64,000 nt of DNA from Sphingomonas caeni (GTDB lineage: Bacteria; Pseudomonadota; Alphaproteobacteria; Sphingomonadales; Sphingomonadaceae): positions 124,001-188,000 of the forward strand of contig NZ_JAPDOK010000007.1 of the NCBI RefSeq assembly GCF_026013415.1, in the 5' to 3' direction. Of this stretch, positions 33,415 through 43,360 are shown piece after piece. The notes under the pieces were generated by a model. The model did no database searches. It saw nothing but the letters and a program-made list of their open reading frames with translations, and was not told the origin of the DNA. The translations under genes were made by a program, and so were the position numbers. How positions within the stretch are numbered: the stretch's first letter is position 1; each line of letters begins with the position of its first letter.

Positions 33415-35663
33415 GTGGCGCGCCGATCCCGAGCGGGGATATCCGCTTCTACGACGCCTACAAGCCCGCGCTCGCGGCGGGCGAGACGCCATACACGCTC
33501 ACCGCGACCCAGCAGGTCACCTCCATCAAGGGCGCCGCGCTGTCCCAGGCTCCCTCGGCCAGCGCCAGTTTCTGGATTTCCGCGCCGCGCTTCACGCTCG
33601 ATCCGTCCGAGATCCAGTCGCTCTTCCCGCCCGCCAATTCGACCGGCGATTACGACGCGATCCTGCCCAATATCGTCCTGAAGGAACGCTCGCTCCCCTG
33701 GGAGCGCGAGCTGGCGAGCGGCGAGGCCAAGCCGCCCAACGCCAATTCGCCCGCCTATCCCTGGCTGGCCTTGCTGGTGTTCGCCGAGGACGAGATCATC
33801 CTGCCGCCCGCGACGGCCGGCATGGTGAACCCCACCCGCACCGTCTCCTGCGCCGTCAGCGAGTATAGGGCGTCGAGCGATCCGACGATCCTCAATCTCG
33901 GCCTGCCCGCGCTGCCGGGCGATCCCGCCACCTGCCGCGTGATTCACATCTCGACCGATAGCTTCACCTCGGTCGTCCCGCGCCTGGCCGACCTCCCCTG
34001 GCTCTCGCACGTCCGGCAAGTGAATACCGACAACAAGGCCACGGCGCAGGCGATCGGCGACGGCTGGTTCTCGGTGGTGATCGGCAACCGCTTCCCGGCC
34101 GGGCAGACGAGCGGCCCCGCGCGCTACATCGCGCACCTCGTCTCGCTCGAAGGCTATGCCGCCTACCTGACCGACGCACCCAGCTGGCCCGCAGGCGTGA
34201 CCGGGGTGCGGCTGGCGTCGCTGGCAAGCTGGGCCTTTTCGTCGCAGGCCAACGGTGAGGATTTTACCGCGCTGATGACCAAGCTCGCGGGCACGACCGC
34301 CGGCGGGCCGGAGCTCCGTCTGCGCCTCGCTGGTCCCGCCACCGCCCCGGCCGCAGGTACCCCCGCCGCGGACGCCGCCGCCGCGCTGGCGCAGGGCTAT
34401 GCCGCGCTCGCCTATGAGAGCCGCGCCGGGGACGAGAGCTTCGCCTGGTATCACGGGCCGCTGACGCCCTATCCGGTCGCCCCGGTGTCGCCCGACACCG
34501 CCTTCGCCAGCGCCTCCGCCGCGACGGTCTACGATCCCGGCAGCGGCACGTTCGACCTGTCCTACGCCACCTGCTGGGAGGCCGGACGCATGCTCGCGCT
34601 GCGCGACCGCGCCTATGCCACCGCCCAGCAGCGCAGCCGCGCGGCGCTCAGCAAGACCGTCAACCTGCTGCGCGAACGCGCGCGCTGGCTCGCCGGGGGC
34701 GATCATTCCTCGATGCTCGAACCGCAAAAGGTCAGCCGCTCGCTCGGCGACGCGCTCAAGATCGCGGTGGGCAATCTCGGCGGCCCCGCGCAGGTGCGCG
34801 TTCCCACAACCGGCGCGCCCTCGGCGATCGACGGCGTGCGCGCGACCCTGGCCGACCCCGCGCTCCCCTCGACCATCCGCACCAGCATCATGGACGCTCC
34901 GCCGCAGAGCCCGACCGACACTGTCGTGGACTGGCTCGCCGGGCTGCGGCTGCTCGAGCCCGTCCCCTTCGTCCACCTCGTCCCCGATGCGCGAATGCTG
35001 CCCAAGAAATCGATCCGCTTCTTCCATGTCGATGCCAACGCGCTCGATGCGCTCAGCGACGGCGCGCAGAGCATCGGCATCGCCACTTCGCGCGACGCCC
35101 AGCAACAGCAGCTCGCGCGCGGGCCGCTGCGCGACGCCGCGATCGCGCGCGCCGCCTGCCGCCGCGCCATGGCGATCGACACGCAGGCACCGGCGCCCTC
35201 GGATCCGGTCGCCGGCTTCCTGCTCCGATCGGCGGTGGTCTCGGGCTGGCCGGGGCTCGAGGTAAAGGCATGGGCCGATATGGCGGGCACGCAGGAGATC
35301 GCCGCGCTCCGCTTCGATACGGTCGCGAGCGACGTGCTGCTGGTCCTCTATCCCCAGCTCCCCGTGCGGATCGATATCGAGGAGCCCAAGGAAGGCCTCG
35401 CCTTCGGGGTCGAGGCCGAATGGGCGGTCGACCTGCGCACCATCTCCGGCCCCGATGTCGGCCAGCAGATCGCGGGCGCCAATGTCACGCTCGACGCCAG
35501 CTATCGCCCGAACGGCGTCCTGCGCGTCGATGCCTGGCAATCCCATCTCGCCGCCCTCCCGCAATTCGCGTCCGACAGCGCGCTATGGGGTCCGGCGGCG
35601 TTCGCGCTGCAGATGGTGAGCGCGCCCGAACGCATGATCTTCGCCAATGGAGCATCGGCATGA
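33411..35663 (+). CDS. Large protein of unknown function, DUF6603 operon gene 2
   Basis: This 750-residue protein was not recognised. It lacks a signal peptide. Conserved-looking parts are FWISAPRFTLDPSEIQSLFP (about 47-66), LPWERELASGEAKPPN, YPWLALLVFAEDEIILPP (about 113-130), RYIAHLVSLEGYAAYL and, after an Ala-rich linker, SFAWYHGPLTPYP. The C-terminal ~300 residues are helical then beta. It starts at the ATG in an ATGA overlap with the DUF6603 gene and ends in another ATGA overlap with the next, so stoichiometric production with both is likely. A structural rather than enzymatic role is suggested by the lack of any catalytic motif. Confidence 0.72.
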   Translation: MSGAPIPSGDIRFYDAYKPALAAGETPYTLTATQQVTSIKGAALSQAPSASASFWISAPRFTLDPSEIQSLFPPANSTGDYDAILPNIVLKERSLPWERELASGEAKPPNANSPAYPWLALLVFAEDEIILPPATAGMVNPTRTVSCAVSEYRASSDPTILNLGLPALPGDPATCRVIHISTDSFTSVVPRLADLPWLSHVRQVNTDNKATAQAIGDGWFSVVIGNRFPAGQTSGPARYIAHLVSLEGYAAYLTDAPSWPAGVTGVRLASLASWAFSSQANGEDFTALMTKLAGTTAGGPELRLRLAGPATAPAAGTPAADAAAALAQGYAALAYESRAGDESFAWYHGPLTPYPVAPVSPDTAFASASAATVYDPGSGTFDLSYATCWEAGRMLALRDRAYATAQQRSRAALSKTVNLLRERARWLAGGDHSSMLEPQKVSRSLGDALKIAVGNLGGPAQVRVPTTGAPSAIDGVRATLADPALPSTIRTSIMDAPPQSPTDTVVDWLAGLRLLEPVPFVHLVPDARMLPKKSIRFFHVDANALDALSDGAQSIGIATSRDAQQQQLARGPLRDAAIARAACRRAMAIDTQAPAPSDPVAGFLLRSAVVSGWPGLEVKAWADMAGTQEIAALRFDTVASDVLLVLYPQLPVRIDIEEPKEGLAFGVEAEWAVDLRTISGPDVGQQIAGANVTLDASYRPNGVLRVDAWQSHLAALPQFASDSALWGPAAFALQMVSAPERMIFANGASA

Positions 35664-38600
35664 GCGACCCCACGCCCCTGCTGGTGCCGATGGCCGTTCA
35701 GGCCCTGCTCTCGAACAGCCATGTCCAGAGCGCATCCAACCGACCGTTCGAGCGCTGGACCCCCGACTACGAAGCGCTCAACAGTTTCGACCAGGTGATG
35801 CCCGCGCCCTTCGCCGAGGACACGATGGTGCCCCCGGCAACCGGCATCCACCTCTACTGGAAGCTCCCCGCCGCCTTCACCCATGGCCTCGCCCCGACGC
35901 CGGGAGACAAGGTCGCCTTTCCCTTCATCCCCAATCGCTGGGCGATCGGCCGGCTCGCGACCGCCACCCCCGGCGCCACGCCCCAGCTCACCGTCTGGGT
36001 GGTCCAGAGCGACTATCTGGGCGCCGACGGCACCAATTCGGTCGCCGATCCGCGCAATTCGCAGCCGGGCAACGTCACCCTCACCAATATGGGCCGCAGC
36101 CAGCGGATCGAGGAGTGGCAGGGCGAACCCGGCGGCCCGCTCTTCCTGCGCGCGACGGGGCTGAGCGACGTTACCTTCACCGCTTATCAGCCCAGCCTCA
36201 CCGACATCCTCTCCTTCTACGACAATGTGTCCGGCATCGCCGAGAATAGCGAGCTGACCTATTGGGTCTGCGGCTGGTATTCGGACCCCGGCCACGATCT
36301 TCTCGCCAGCGCCACGCCGACCGCGCTCAACTGGTCGGTCCTCGGCAATCCGGCCGCCGCGCCCTCGCTGTCGGTCGTCCATGGCATGGTCCATGGCGTC
36401 ACATGGCAGACCAGCAGCGCCCCGCCGGTGATCGATCCCGATGCCAGCGCGATGAAGGTCGCGGTCGGCTATACCGCGGTCGATGCGCTCGCGGCGATGC
36501 TCGGCGACCCGACCGGCGAGATCGAGACCAAGCTCCAGGCCTTCCAGTATGGCGCACTCGAAACGCTCGACGATGCGGACGGGGTAGCGCAGCTCGAGCT
36601 CAAGATCCGCCGCGCCTGGTTCGGCGCCACACCGGGCGGCACCCGCTGGAAGATCGTCCCCGTCTCGCAGGCGCAGGCGACGCAGGACCCGCTCGACGGC
36701 ACCGCAATCCCCGCGCCCTTCGCGCTCGATCCCGCGCAGGATGCCTGGCTCGCCGCGCTCAACGTCACCCAGCGCAATTACGACCGCGCGCTGCGCCAGC
36801 TCAAGACGATGCAGTGGGAGCTGTTCGCCTTGTGGTGGAAGTCGCAGCGCCTTCCCGCCGCGCTCGCCACCCAGGCGGGCGAGCAGCAAGGCTGGGGCCT
36901 CGACCTCACCGTGATCCAGACGATGGTCCAGCAGGCACTCGAAGCCACCGCGCCGGGCTCGGCGCTCGCCGCGGTGACGGCGCAGCAGACGCTGGTCGCA
37001 GGTCTCGCCAGCCAGCTCCCCGATCCGACGTCGAGCGACAGCATCGCGGCCTTTTCCGCAAATATCCCCGACAATGCCTCCGCCAATCCGCTCACGCTGC
37101 GCCCCGCCGCCCAACCCGCCTTCCACCATCCGTCCGATCCGGTCGTGCTCGTCGCCGGGATGACGCCCCCGGCAAGCGAGCCGGACAGCAACGCCGCTCT
37201 TCCCTGCCGCACGCTCGACGCGCTGGTCACCGGCGTGACGATCCCCGGCGCCGGCCCGGTCACCCGCGCCTCGGGCAGCCTGGCGGGCATCATCGCGCTC
37301 CCCGCAACCCAAGCCCTGCCCGCCGGCGTCAGCGCCGCGGTGCAGGCGATCGCGGTCGAGGCCTTCTTCGTCGATCCGCTGAACGCCCAGATCATCGTCA
37401 CCGACGGCCCGGCCAGCCCCGATCCCGCCGCCGCTGCAGCGCTCGCCGCCGCCATGGCCGCCGGCACCGCGCAGACCTCGACCATCCCCGATCCGCTCCA
37501 GGCCGGCTTCGCCTTCGCGCCCTGGACCCAGGCCTGGTCGCCGCTCTTCCTGCAATGGGAGATCCAGTGGTTCCCCACCGTCGCCAACACCCCCTCCGGC
37601 GCGATGGTCCCGCCCCAGCCCGCCGTCTTTGGCGGCGAGAGCCAGCAACAGGATAACTGGGCCTTCCTCCAGTCCGGCTGGGCCTTTGACGGCAGCGACA
37701 ATGTCATCGCCCGCGGTGGCGAATTCTATAACTGGACCGGCGGCGAACTGTGGGACCCAAGCCTCGCCGCGCCCGTCCCCGCCCAGACCTATAACGGCCG
37801 CAGCTTCCTCACCCCGCAGGCGATGGACACCTTCCTCAAGCGCATCGCCACCTATGTCTCGCTGCATCCCGACGATACCGAGATGCAGGCGCTCGAAACC
37901 GCGATCGAGGCGATCAGCAACAGCCGCTTCCTCTCGCAGAGCCTGAGCGGCTTCAACGATGCATTCCTGATGCGCTCGGGCGAACTCACGTCGCCCCCGC
38001 CCCCCGGCCCCCTCGCCGCCGCGATCGGCGCCGAAAATCGCGGCATTCCGATGGTGTCGCTCGGCGACCAGGACCTCGATTTCGGATCGGGCACGCCCTT
38101 CTTCTTTCCGGTGCGCGGCGGCTTCTTCCAGTTCAACCGGCTGGTGATCGTCGACGCCTATGGCCAGGTGCTCGACCTGCTCTACGCCAACGGCAACGGC
38201 ACCGGCCAGGCGGCCGACTTCCAGCCGATCCGCGGCGCCGGCCTCTCGCCCGATGCCGGATCGACGATCGACAACCCCGCCACGCGCGTCCGCCAAGTGC
38301 CGCGCATCGTCCAGCCCAGCCGCCTCAACATCCGCCTGTTCGACGCCGCCGACGACAGCAAGGAAGTCTATTACGCGCCCGATGCCGATCCGGTGTGCGG
38401 CTGGCTGCTCCCCAACCATCTCGACCAATCGATCGCGGTCTATGACGCGGGCGGAACGGCGCTGGGCGAACTGATCGTGCTCGCCGACCAAAGCGGCCAG
38501 AGGGTCGATTGGCTCCCCGCGCCGGGCCCCAACCCCGCCGTCACCGATCCCTCCCAGATCGCCAACCCGCACTTGGGCGCCGCGCTCTCCGCCTTCACCC

Positions 38601-39385
38601 AGGGGTCGGCCATCGCCCCCACCGCGCGCGTCGCGGCGTTCCAGGCGCTCTACCAGTCGATCGACGAGACGCTCTGGACGGTCGACCCGCCCGGCGGCCA
38701 GTCCGACCATGATCTCGCGGTGCTGATCGGCCGCCCGCTCGCGCTGATCCGCGTCGAACTCCAGTTCGAGCTTTATGGCAATGCCGCGACCAACCAGAGC
38801 TGGCGCGACACGCTCCAGGCGCAGGACGCCGGGCTCGCGGGCTTCTCCTTCCCGATCCGCCTCGGCAGCCCCGAGCTGCTCGACGACGGGGTGATCGGCT
38901 ATTTCACCTCCGACAATTACGGCCGGTTCAACGCCGTCCACGCCTCGAGCGCCGCGATCTCGCCCTATGTCGTGCCGGTGGTGCCCGGCAATTACCTGTC
39001 ACTGCCCTTCGTGGACTCGGGGCAGGCCCCAACGGTGATGCTCACCATGCTGCTCGATCCGCGCGGCAAGATCCACGCGAACACCGGCATGCAGCCGGTG
39101 ACCAGCTTCGAGCTGCCCTCCGAATTCTATACGGACGCGCTCAAGCGCATGGGCGTCACCTTCCGCGTCGGCCCGATCCTGACCCAGTGGGACACGATCC
39201 GCATGCCCGTCCCCGCCGAACAGAATGGCAGCTGGGCTTGGATGCGCCACACCGGCGCGGGCACCGATCCCACCGATTGGGAAACCGACGCGATCGTCAC
39301 CGCCGACGCCAAGGCGAGATTGCCCGGCAAGCCGCCCCGGCTGATCGACGGCTGGCTGCAATTCACCCCCAAATCAGGGCTTTGA
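35660..39385 (+). CDS. Giant protein of unknown function, DUF6603 operon gene 3
   Basis: A 1241-residue protein with no recognised family and no signal peptide. The N-terminus has PPATGIHLYWKLPAAFTHGL, FPFIPNRWAIGRLATA and WVVQSDYLG; the middle has a helical region (NYDRALRQLKTMQWELFALW, about 372-391) followed by beta-rich sequence with many Trp-Pro-Pro turns, for example LQWEIQWFPTVANTP and GWAFDGSDNVIARGGEFYNW. The C-terminus includes LALIRVELQFELYG and FELPSEFYTDALKRMGV. The start overlaps the previous stop by ATGA. Size, composition and coupling suggest it forms one assembly with genes 1 and 2. Confidence 0.7.
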   Translation: MSDPTPLLVPMAVQALLSNSHVQSASNRPFERWTPDYEALNSFDQVMPAPFAEDTMVPPATGIHLYWKLPAAFTHGLAPTPGDKVAFPFIPNRWAIGRLATATPGATPQLTVWVVQSDYLGADGTNSVADPRNSQPGNVTLTNMGRSQRIEEWQGEPGGPLFLRATGLSDVTFTAYQPSLTDILSFYDNVSGIAENSELTYWVCGWYSDPGHDLLASATPTALNWSVLGNPAAAPSLSVVHGMVHGVTWQTSSAPPVIDPDASAMKVAVGYTAVDALAAMLGDPTGEIETKLQAFQYGALETLDDADGVAQLELKIRRAWFGATPGGTRWKIVPVSQAQATQDPLDGTAIPAPFALDPAQDAWLAALNVTQRNYDRALRQLKTMQWELFALWWKSQRLPAALATQAGEQQGWGLDLTVIQTMVQQALEATAPGSALAAVTAQQTLVAGLASQLPDPTSSDSIAAFSANIPDNASANPLTLRPAAQPAFHHPSDPVVLVAGMTPPASEPDSNAALPCRTLDALVTGVTIPGAGPVTRASGSLAGIIALPATQALPAGVSAAVQAIAVEAFFVDPLNAQIIVTDGPASPDPAAAAALAAAMAAGTAQTSTIPDPLQAGFAFAPWTQAWSPLFLQWEIQWFPTVANTPSGAMVPPQPAVFGGESQQQDNWAFLQSGWAFDGSDNVIARGGEFYNWTGGELWDPSLAAPVPAQTYNGRSFLTPQAMDTFLKRIATYVSLHPDDTEMQALETAIEAISNSRFLSQSLSGFNDAFLMRSGELTSPPPPGPLAAAIGAENRGIPMVSLGDQDLDFGSGTPFFFPVRGGFFQFNRLVIVDAYGQVLDLLYANGNGTGQAADFQPIRGAGLSPDAGSTIDNPATRVRQVPRIVQPSRLNIRLFDAADDSKEVYYAPDADPVCGWLLPNHLDQSIAVYDAGGTALGELIVLADQSGQRVDWLPAPGPNPAVTDPSQIANPHLGAALSAFTQGSAIAPTARVAAFQALYQSIDETLWTVDPPGGQSDHDLAVLIGRPLALIRVELQFELYGNAATNQSWRDTLQAQDAGLAGFSFPIRLGSPELLDDGVIGYFTSDNYGRFNAVHASSAAISPYVVPVVPGNYLSLPFVDSGQAPTVMLTMLLDPRGKIHANTGMQPVTSFELPSEFYTDALKRMGVTFRVGPILTQWDTIRMPVPAEQNGSWAWMRHTGAGTDPTDWETDAIVTADAKARLPGKPPRLIDGWLQFTPKSGL

Positions 39386-39391
39386 AACACG

Positions 39392-40798
39392 ATGCAACTA
39401 TCCGATCCCAGCTCTACCCTGTTGACCTATTCGGTCGCGACCCAGCCCGATCCCATCGAGGTGGGCACGCCCCTGTCGCTAACGATCACGGCGAGCAATC
39501 AGACGGGCGCCAATGTCACCTGCACGCAGATCATCGTGACGGTGCCGGTCGGCACCAACGCCGCCGACCTGATCGCCACCGCCCAGATCGACACCGTTCC
39601 TCCCGCCGCGGACTGGGGCGTGAAGCAGGATGGCGGGCAGGTGATCTTCACCCCGCCGGGCGGCAGCATCGTGGTCAAGGGAGAGGGGCTGGTCTTCGTC
39701 CTCGCGATGACCGCCAACAATCAGGCGGGAAGCGCGAACGTGCTGATCGATGAGAGCGCGTCGAACCCCGCCAACCCGGCGGGCGTGCGCTCCTACACCT
39801 GGGTCGCGGCCAAATATCCGGTCGATTTCACGCTCAGCGCACTCACCGCCGTGCCCGTGACCAACACCAATATCCCGCACGGCAAATCGGCCACCCTCAC
39901 CTGGACCGCGACCGGCGCGGGCGTGACCTGCACGCTGAGCTATGTGCCCGACAATAGCGGGAACATGGTGACCGACAATGTTCCCAACAGCCCGACGGGC
40001 GGTTCCTACACGACGCGAGCGCTCACGCGGAACGGCGAGGTCGATTTCCTCCTGACCGCGCAAATGACCCCGGCCGACCAGGACCAGCCGCTGACCAAGA
40101 CCGCCTCGCTCCCGATCACCGTGGCGACGCTCGGCCTGACCCTCTATGCCGAGCCTCCCGTGGTGGGCGTGAACGGCCTTGCGCGGGTGCGCTGGGTCGC
40201 GGTCAACGCCGATCATTGCGTCGACGAGGATGACGGCAGCACGCTGCCCGCAGTGGGCGAGAAATATGTGCTGCTCCAGCAGCAGCAAACCTTCAACATC
40301 ACCGCGGTCGGCGCCGACGGCCAGACCCTGCCCCAGCAACTGACGATCCAGGTCAACCCGAACATCGTCGCCAACGCGCCTGGCCAGAATATCGTCGCGC
40401 CCTGGGGCGCGGGCGGCCAATCGGCCACGCGATATATGGCGGGCCGCAGCATCGAAGGGCCGGTCTGGGTCTGGAGTCCCCCATCGGCCGGCGGCGCCGG
40501 CGGCGATGCCGACCTGACGATCGCGCTTCCCCCGCTCGACACGTCGGGCGGGGGGCAGGTCATCCCGATCGCCCTGACCGCCGGGCCGGGCGGCGGCGGC
40601 GGCAGCGGAGAGGGCCAGTTCGGCGATGCCCCCGGCGGCAATGGCGGCAACGCCACGCTCAATCTCAGCTGGGATCCCAACGCGACCACCACCGCGCAAT
40701 ATCTGATCACCGTCACCGCCGGCGCGGGCGGCGGCGGCGGCGCGGTCGCCGGAACCGCGAGCGCGACGGTCGACGGCTATGCGGTGGTGCTGCCCTGA
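39392..40798 (+). CDS. Ig-like/glycine-rich protein, DUF6603 operon gene 4
   Basis: This 468-residue protein is built from beta-sandwich-like modules: an N-terminal one (about 12-125, with ITASNQTGANVTCTQIIVTV), a second (about 140-245, TLTWTATGAGVTCTLSYVP) and a third (about 250-325, NGLARVRWVAVNADHCVDED). A glycine-rich tail follows, GGGGGSGEGQ and GAGGGGGAVAG with TTTAQYLITVTA between. It has no signal peptide. It is a shorter paralogue of the next gene: order, spacing and many residues agree throughout. It begins six bases after gene 3 ends. A fibre, stalk or adhesin-like role is a guess from the architecture. Confidence 0.72.
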   Translation: MQLSDPSSTLLTYSVATQPDPIEVGTPLSLTITASNQTGANVTCTQIIVTVPVGTNAADLIATAQIDTVPPAADWGVKQDGGQVIFTPPGGSIVVKGEGLVFVLAMTANNQAGSANVLIDESASNPANPAGVRSYTWVAAKYPVDFTLSALTAVPVTNTNIPHGKSATLTWTATGAGVTCTLSYVPDNSGNMVTDNVPNSPTGGSYTTRALTRNGEVDFLLTAQMTPADQDQPLTKTASLPITVATLGLTLYAEPPVVGVNGLARVRWVAVNADHCVDEDDGSTLPAVGEKYVLLQQQQTFNITAVGADGQTLPQQLTIQVNPNIVANAPGQNIVAPWGAGGQSATRYMAGRSIEGPVWVWSPPSAGGAGGDADLTIALPPLDTSGGGQVIPIALTAGPGGGGGSGEGQFGDAPGGNGGNATLNLSWDPNATTTAQYLITVTAGAGGGGGAVAGTASATVDGYAVVLP

Positions 40799-40809
40799 TG
40801 GAGGAAGAC

Positions 40810-43266
40810 ATGGTGCTCAAGGTCAGCGTCGCGGCACTCCAGCCGCCCCTGCTCGACTATGCCTTCACCGCGCAGCCCAACCCGCTCCAGGTGAACACCC
40901 CTGCCTGGCTGACGCTCGCGGTCGATAACAATAGCGGCCGCGAGGTCACCTGCCAGCAGATCGTCGTGACCTTCCCCCGCGGCACCAATGCCGGCGACCT
41001 GATCGCGGCGACCGACATCGTCGTGACCCCGGCGCCCGGCTGGACCTATGCGACCGACGGCGGAACGGTGACGCTCTTCGCCCCGGGTGGCGCCGCCGAC
41101 GTCAAGGGATCGGGGCTGACCTTTATGTTCGCGGTAACGATCAACGGTCAGGTCGGTGAATCCACGGTCGATATCCAGGAGAATGCCTCGGGCGGCACCA
41201 ACCCGCTCAGCCCGCGCATGATGAGCTGCCCGGTGAGCAAATTCCCGGTGGTGTTCAGCCTCACCCCGCTGATGCCGGTCCCGCTCGACGATATCGACGT
41301 GCTCTACGGCATGCCCGGCACGCTCAACTGGATCGCGACCGGCGAGGGCGTGACCTGCACGCTTGCCTATCAGCCCGCGGATTCGGGCAGCCCCCTATCG
41401 GCAACCGTCCCGAACATCCCCGGCACCGGCGGCTTCCAGACCGAGGCGCTCACCCGCACCGGCGACGTCCCCTTCCTCCTCACCGCCACCCAGACCGTGC
41501 CCGGCCAGGACCAGCCATTGGTCCTCGAAAGCACCCTCACCCTCTCGGTCGAGACGCTGTCGCTTTCGCTCGTCGTCCAGCCTGCGACGGTCGGCGTCGG
41601 CGGGCTGGCGCAGGTGACCTGGAATGCGCCCAACGCCGATCACTGCCTCGCCGATGACGGCCAGCAGCTTCCGGCGAGCGGCACCGCCTATGTCATCCTC
41701 CAGGCGACACGCCTCTTCACCATCACCGCGGTCGGCGCGAACGGGCAGACGGTGCAGCAGCAGAAGACGATCCAGGTCAGCCCGGCGATCGTCCCCAATC
41801 AGGCGGGCTATTCGGTTACCGGCACCCCCGGTGCGACCGGCACCACCGGCCAGAACGCGACCATCACCCCGAACATGAGCCCCGCCTATCAGCCGCAGGT
41901 CCTGGGCTATAACCTCACCATGGGCAGCATTTCGGCCTATCTGGAGAATGACGGCAGTGGCGCCCAGGTCGTCACGATCAATAATCAGACCTATCCGGTC
42001 GAGGCCGAGCAATATACCGCCTTCGCCGCCCTGGGGGCTGGCGGGACCGGAGGGCCCGGGGGCACGGGAACGCTCACCGCGACCGTGCCGCCGCTCGACA
42101 GCTCCGATCAGCCCCAGCAGGTCATCCAGATCGCCGTCACCGGCGGTACGGGCGGCACCGGCGGCCAGCCGGGATCGCTCCAGGCGAGCGCCTATGTCTT
42201 CGGCATGAACGGCGGCGATGGCGGTCCGGGCGGCAACGCGGTGGTCGAGCTTACCGTCGATCCCAGCCTGCCGCCCGCCCAATATATCATCGCGATCGCG
42301 GGTGGCGCCGGCGGACCGGGCGCGCCCTCGGGCGGCATGTTCGCGGGGAGCAACGGCGGTCCTGGCGCACCGGGCAGTGTCGCGTTCGCGTTCGACGGCC
42401 TCATCGTTCCGCCGAGCGGCGAGCTGGCGGCGCCGCGACCGTTCGAGCAACTCGCGCTGACCGTCTCGGTCCAGCCGCCAACCGTCGCGGTCAACGGTCT
42501 CGCCTTGCTCAGCTGGAATTCGCAGGGCGCCGATTATTGCATCCTGCCCGACGGCAGCACCGCCCCGGCAAGCGGCTCGCGCTATGTCGTCATCGCCGCC
42601 TCCGGACCGGTGACGGTCACCGCGCACGATCAGTTCGGGCGATCGCTCGCGCAAAGCGCAACCGCCACGGTCAGCCCCGCGATCAAGCCGACCGCGACCG
42701 GCGCAACCCAGGCGGGCGGCCCCGGCGGCCCAGGCGCAGCGGGCACGAACGGCGCGGCCACCTTCACCTGGGGTCAGGCCCTGGCGCCCTCCACCCTGCC
42801 CACGCCGGGCGTGGTCGGCGGCACGGGCGGCGACGGCGCGATCACCCTGACGATCCCGCCGCTCGACCTCACCGGCGACAGCGGGCGCGTCATCCCGCTC
42901 GCGGCCACCGGTGGCCAAGGTGGCACTGGCGGCACCGGCGGCTGGGTCGTGCTCACCAATTGGCCGGGCGGCGGGCTCGCCATGCAGACCCCGCAATATT
43001 CCTGCCCCGGTGGGACCGGCGGCGCCGGCGGCAACGCGATCGTGACGCTCACCGTCGACCCCAGCCACCCTCCCGCGCAGTTCATCGTCACCCTAACACC
43101 GGGAACTGGCGGCAATGGCGGGGAAAATGGCTGGCAGTACGGCACCGACGGCGATGGCGACGGGACGATTCCGCCCGCCACCACCTATGCCGCCGCCGGC
43201 TCTGCGGGTGCCGCATCGCTCACCATTGACGGCGTAGCCGCGGTGCTGCCTTCGCCATCCTGCTGA
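40810..43266 (+). CDS. Ig-like/glycine-rich protein with internal duplication, DUF6603 operon gene 5
   Basis: This protein of about 818 residues is the longer paralogue of gene 4. It shares the first two modules (LAVDNNSGREVTCQQIVVTF; LNWIATGEGVTCTLAYQP) and then carries the third module twice: NADHCLADDGQQLPASGTAY (about 275-294) and again ADYCILPDGSTAPASGSRY (about 572-590). Each is followed by glycine-rich blocks (GAGGTGGPGGTG, GGTGGTGGQPG, GGPGGNAVVELTVDPS and similar). An ATG twelve bases earlier overlaps the previous stop; I prefer the one at 40,810 because GGAGG precedes it and it aligns with gene 4's start. It is the last gene of the operon. Confidence 0.7.
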   Translation: MVLKVSVAALQPPLLDYAFTAQPNPLQVNTPAWLTLAVDNNSGREVTCQQIVVTFPRGTNAGDLIAATDIVVTPAPGWTYATDGGTVTLFAPGGAADVKGSGLTFMFAVTINGQVGESTVDIQENASGGTNPLSPRMMSCPVSKFPVVFSLTPLMPVPLDDIDVLYGMPGTLNWIATGEGVTCTLAYQPADSGSPLSATVPNIPGTGGFQTEALTRTGDVPFLLTATQTVPGQDQPLVLESTLTLSVETLSLSLVVQPATVGVGGLAQVTWNAPNADHCLADDGQQLPASGTAYVILQATRLFTITAVGANGQTVQQQKTIQVSPAIVPNQAGYSVTGTPGATGTTGQNATITPNMSPAYQPQVLGYNLTMGSISAYLENDGSGAQVVTINNQTYPVEAEQYTAFAALGAGGTGGPGGTGTLTATVPPLDSSDQPQQVIQIAVTGGTGGTGGQPGSLQASAYVFGMNGGDGGPGGNAVVELTVDPSLPPAQYIIAIAGGAGGPGAPSGGMFAGSNGGPGAPGSVAFAFDGLIVPPSGELAAPRPFEQLALTVSVQPPTVAVNGLALLSWNSQGADYCILPDGSTAPASGSRYVVIAASGPVTVTAHDQFGRSLAQSATATVSPAIKPTATGATQAGGPGGPGAAGTNGAATFTWGQALAPSTLPTPGVVGGTGGDGAITLTIPPLDLTGDSGRVIPLAATGGQGGTGGTGGWVVLTNWPGGGLAMQTPQYSCPGGTGGAGGNAIVTLTVDPSHPPAQFIVTLTPGTGGNGGENGWQYGTDGDGDGTIPPATTYAAAGSAGAASLTIDGVAAVLPSPSC

Positions 43267-43360
43267 CCGCCCTTGCCACCCCTCGCGCGTCCGGCTAGGC
43301 TTTTGCCCTGATGAAATAGAATTGCACCTGTAAGAACGCAGGGCAGTCGAGAGGAGAGCG

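Noticed and set aside
30427..33492. Minus-strand frame of 1021 codons inside the DUF6603 gene
   Set aside because: Rich in Arg/Gly/His as expected of an antisense GC shadow, with no domain, while the plus strand has a DUF6603 pattern and coupled starts.
35501..38941. Minus-strand frame of 1146 codons opposite operon gene 3
   Set aside because: Low-complexity Arg/Glu/Gly antisense translation; coupling of the plus-strand gene by ATGA overlaps decides the strand.
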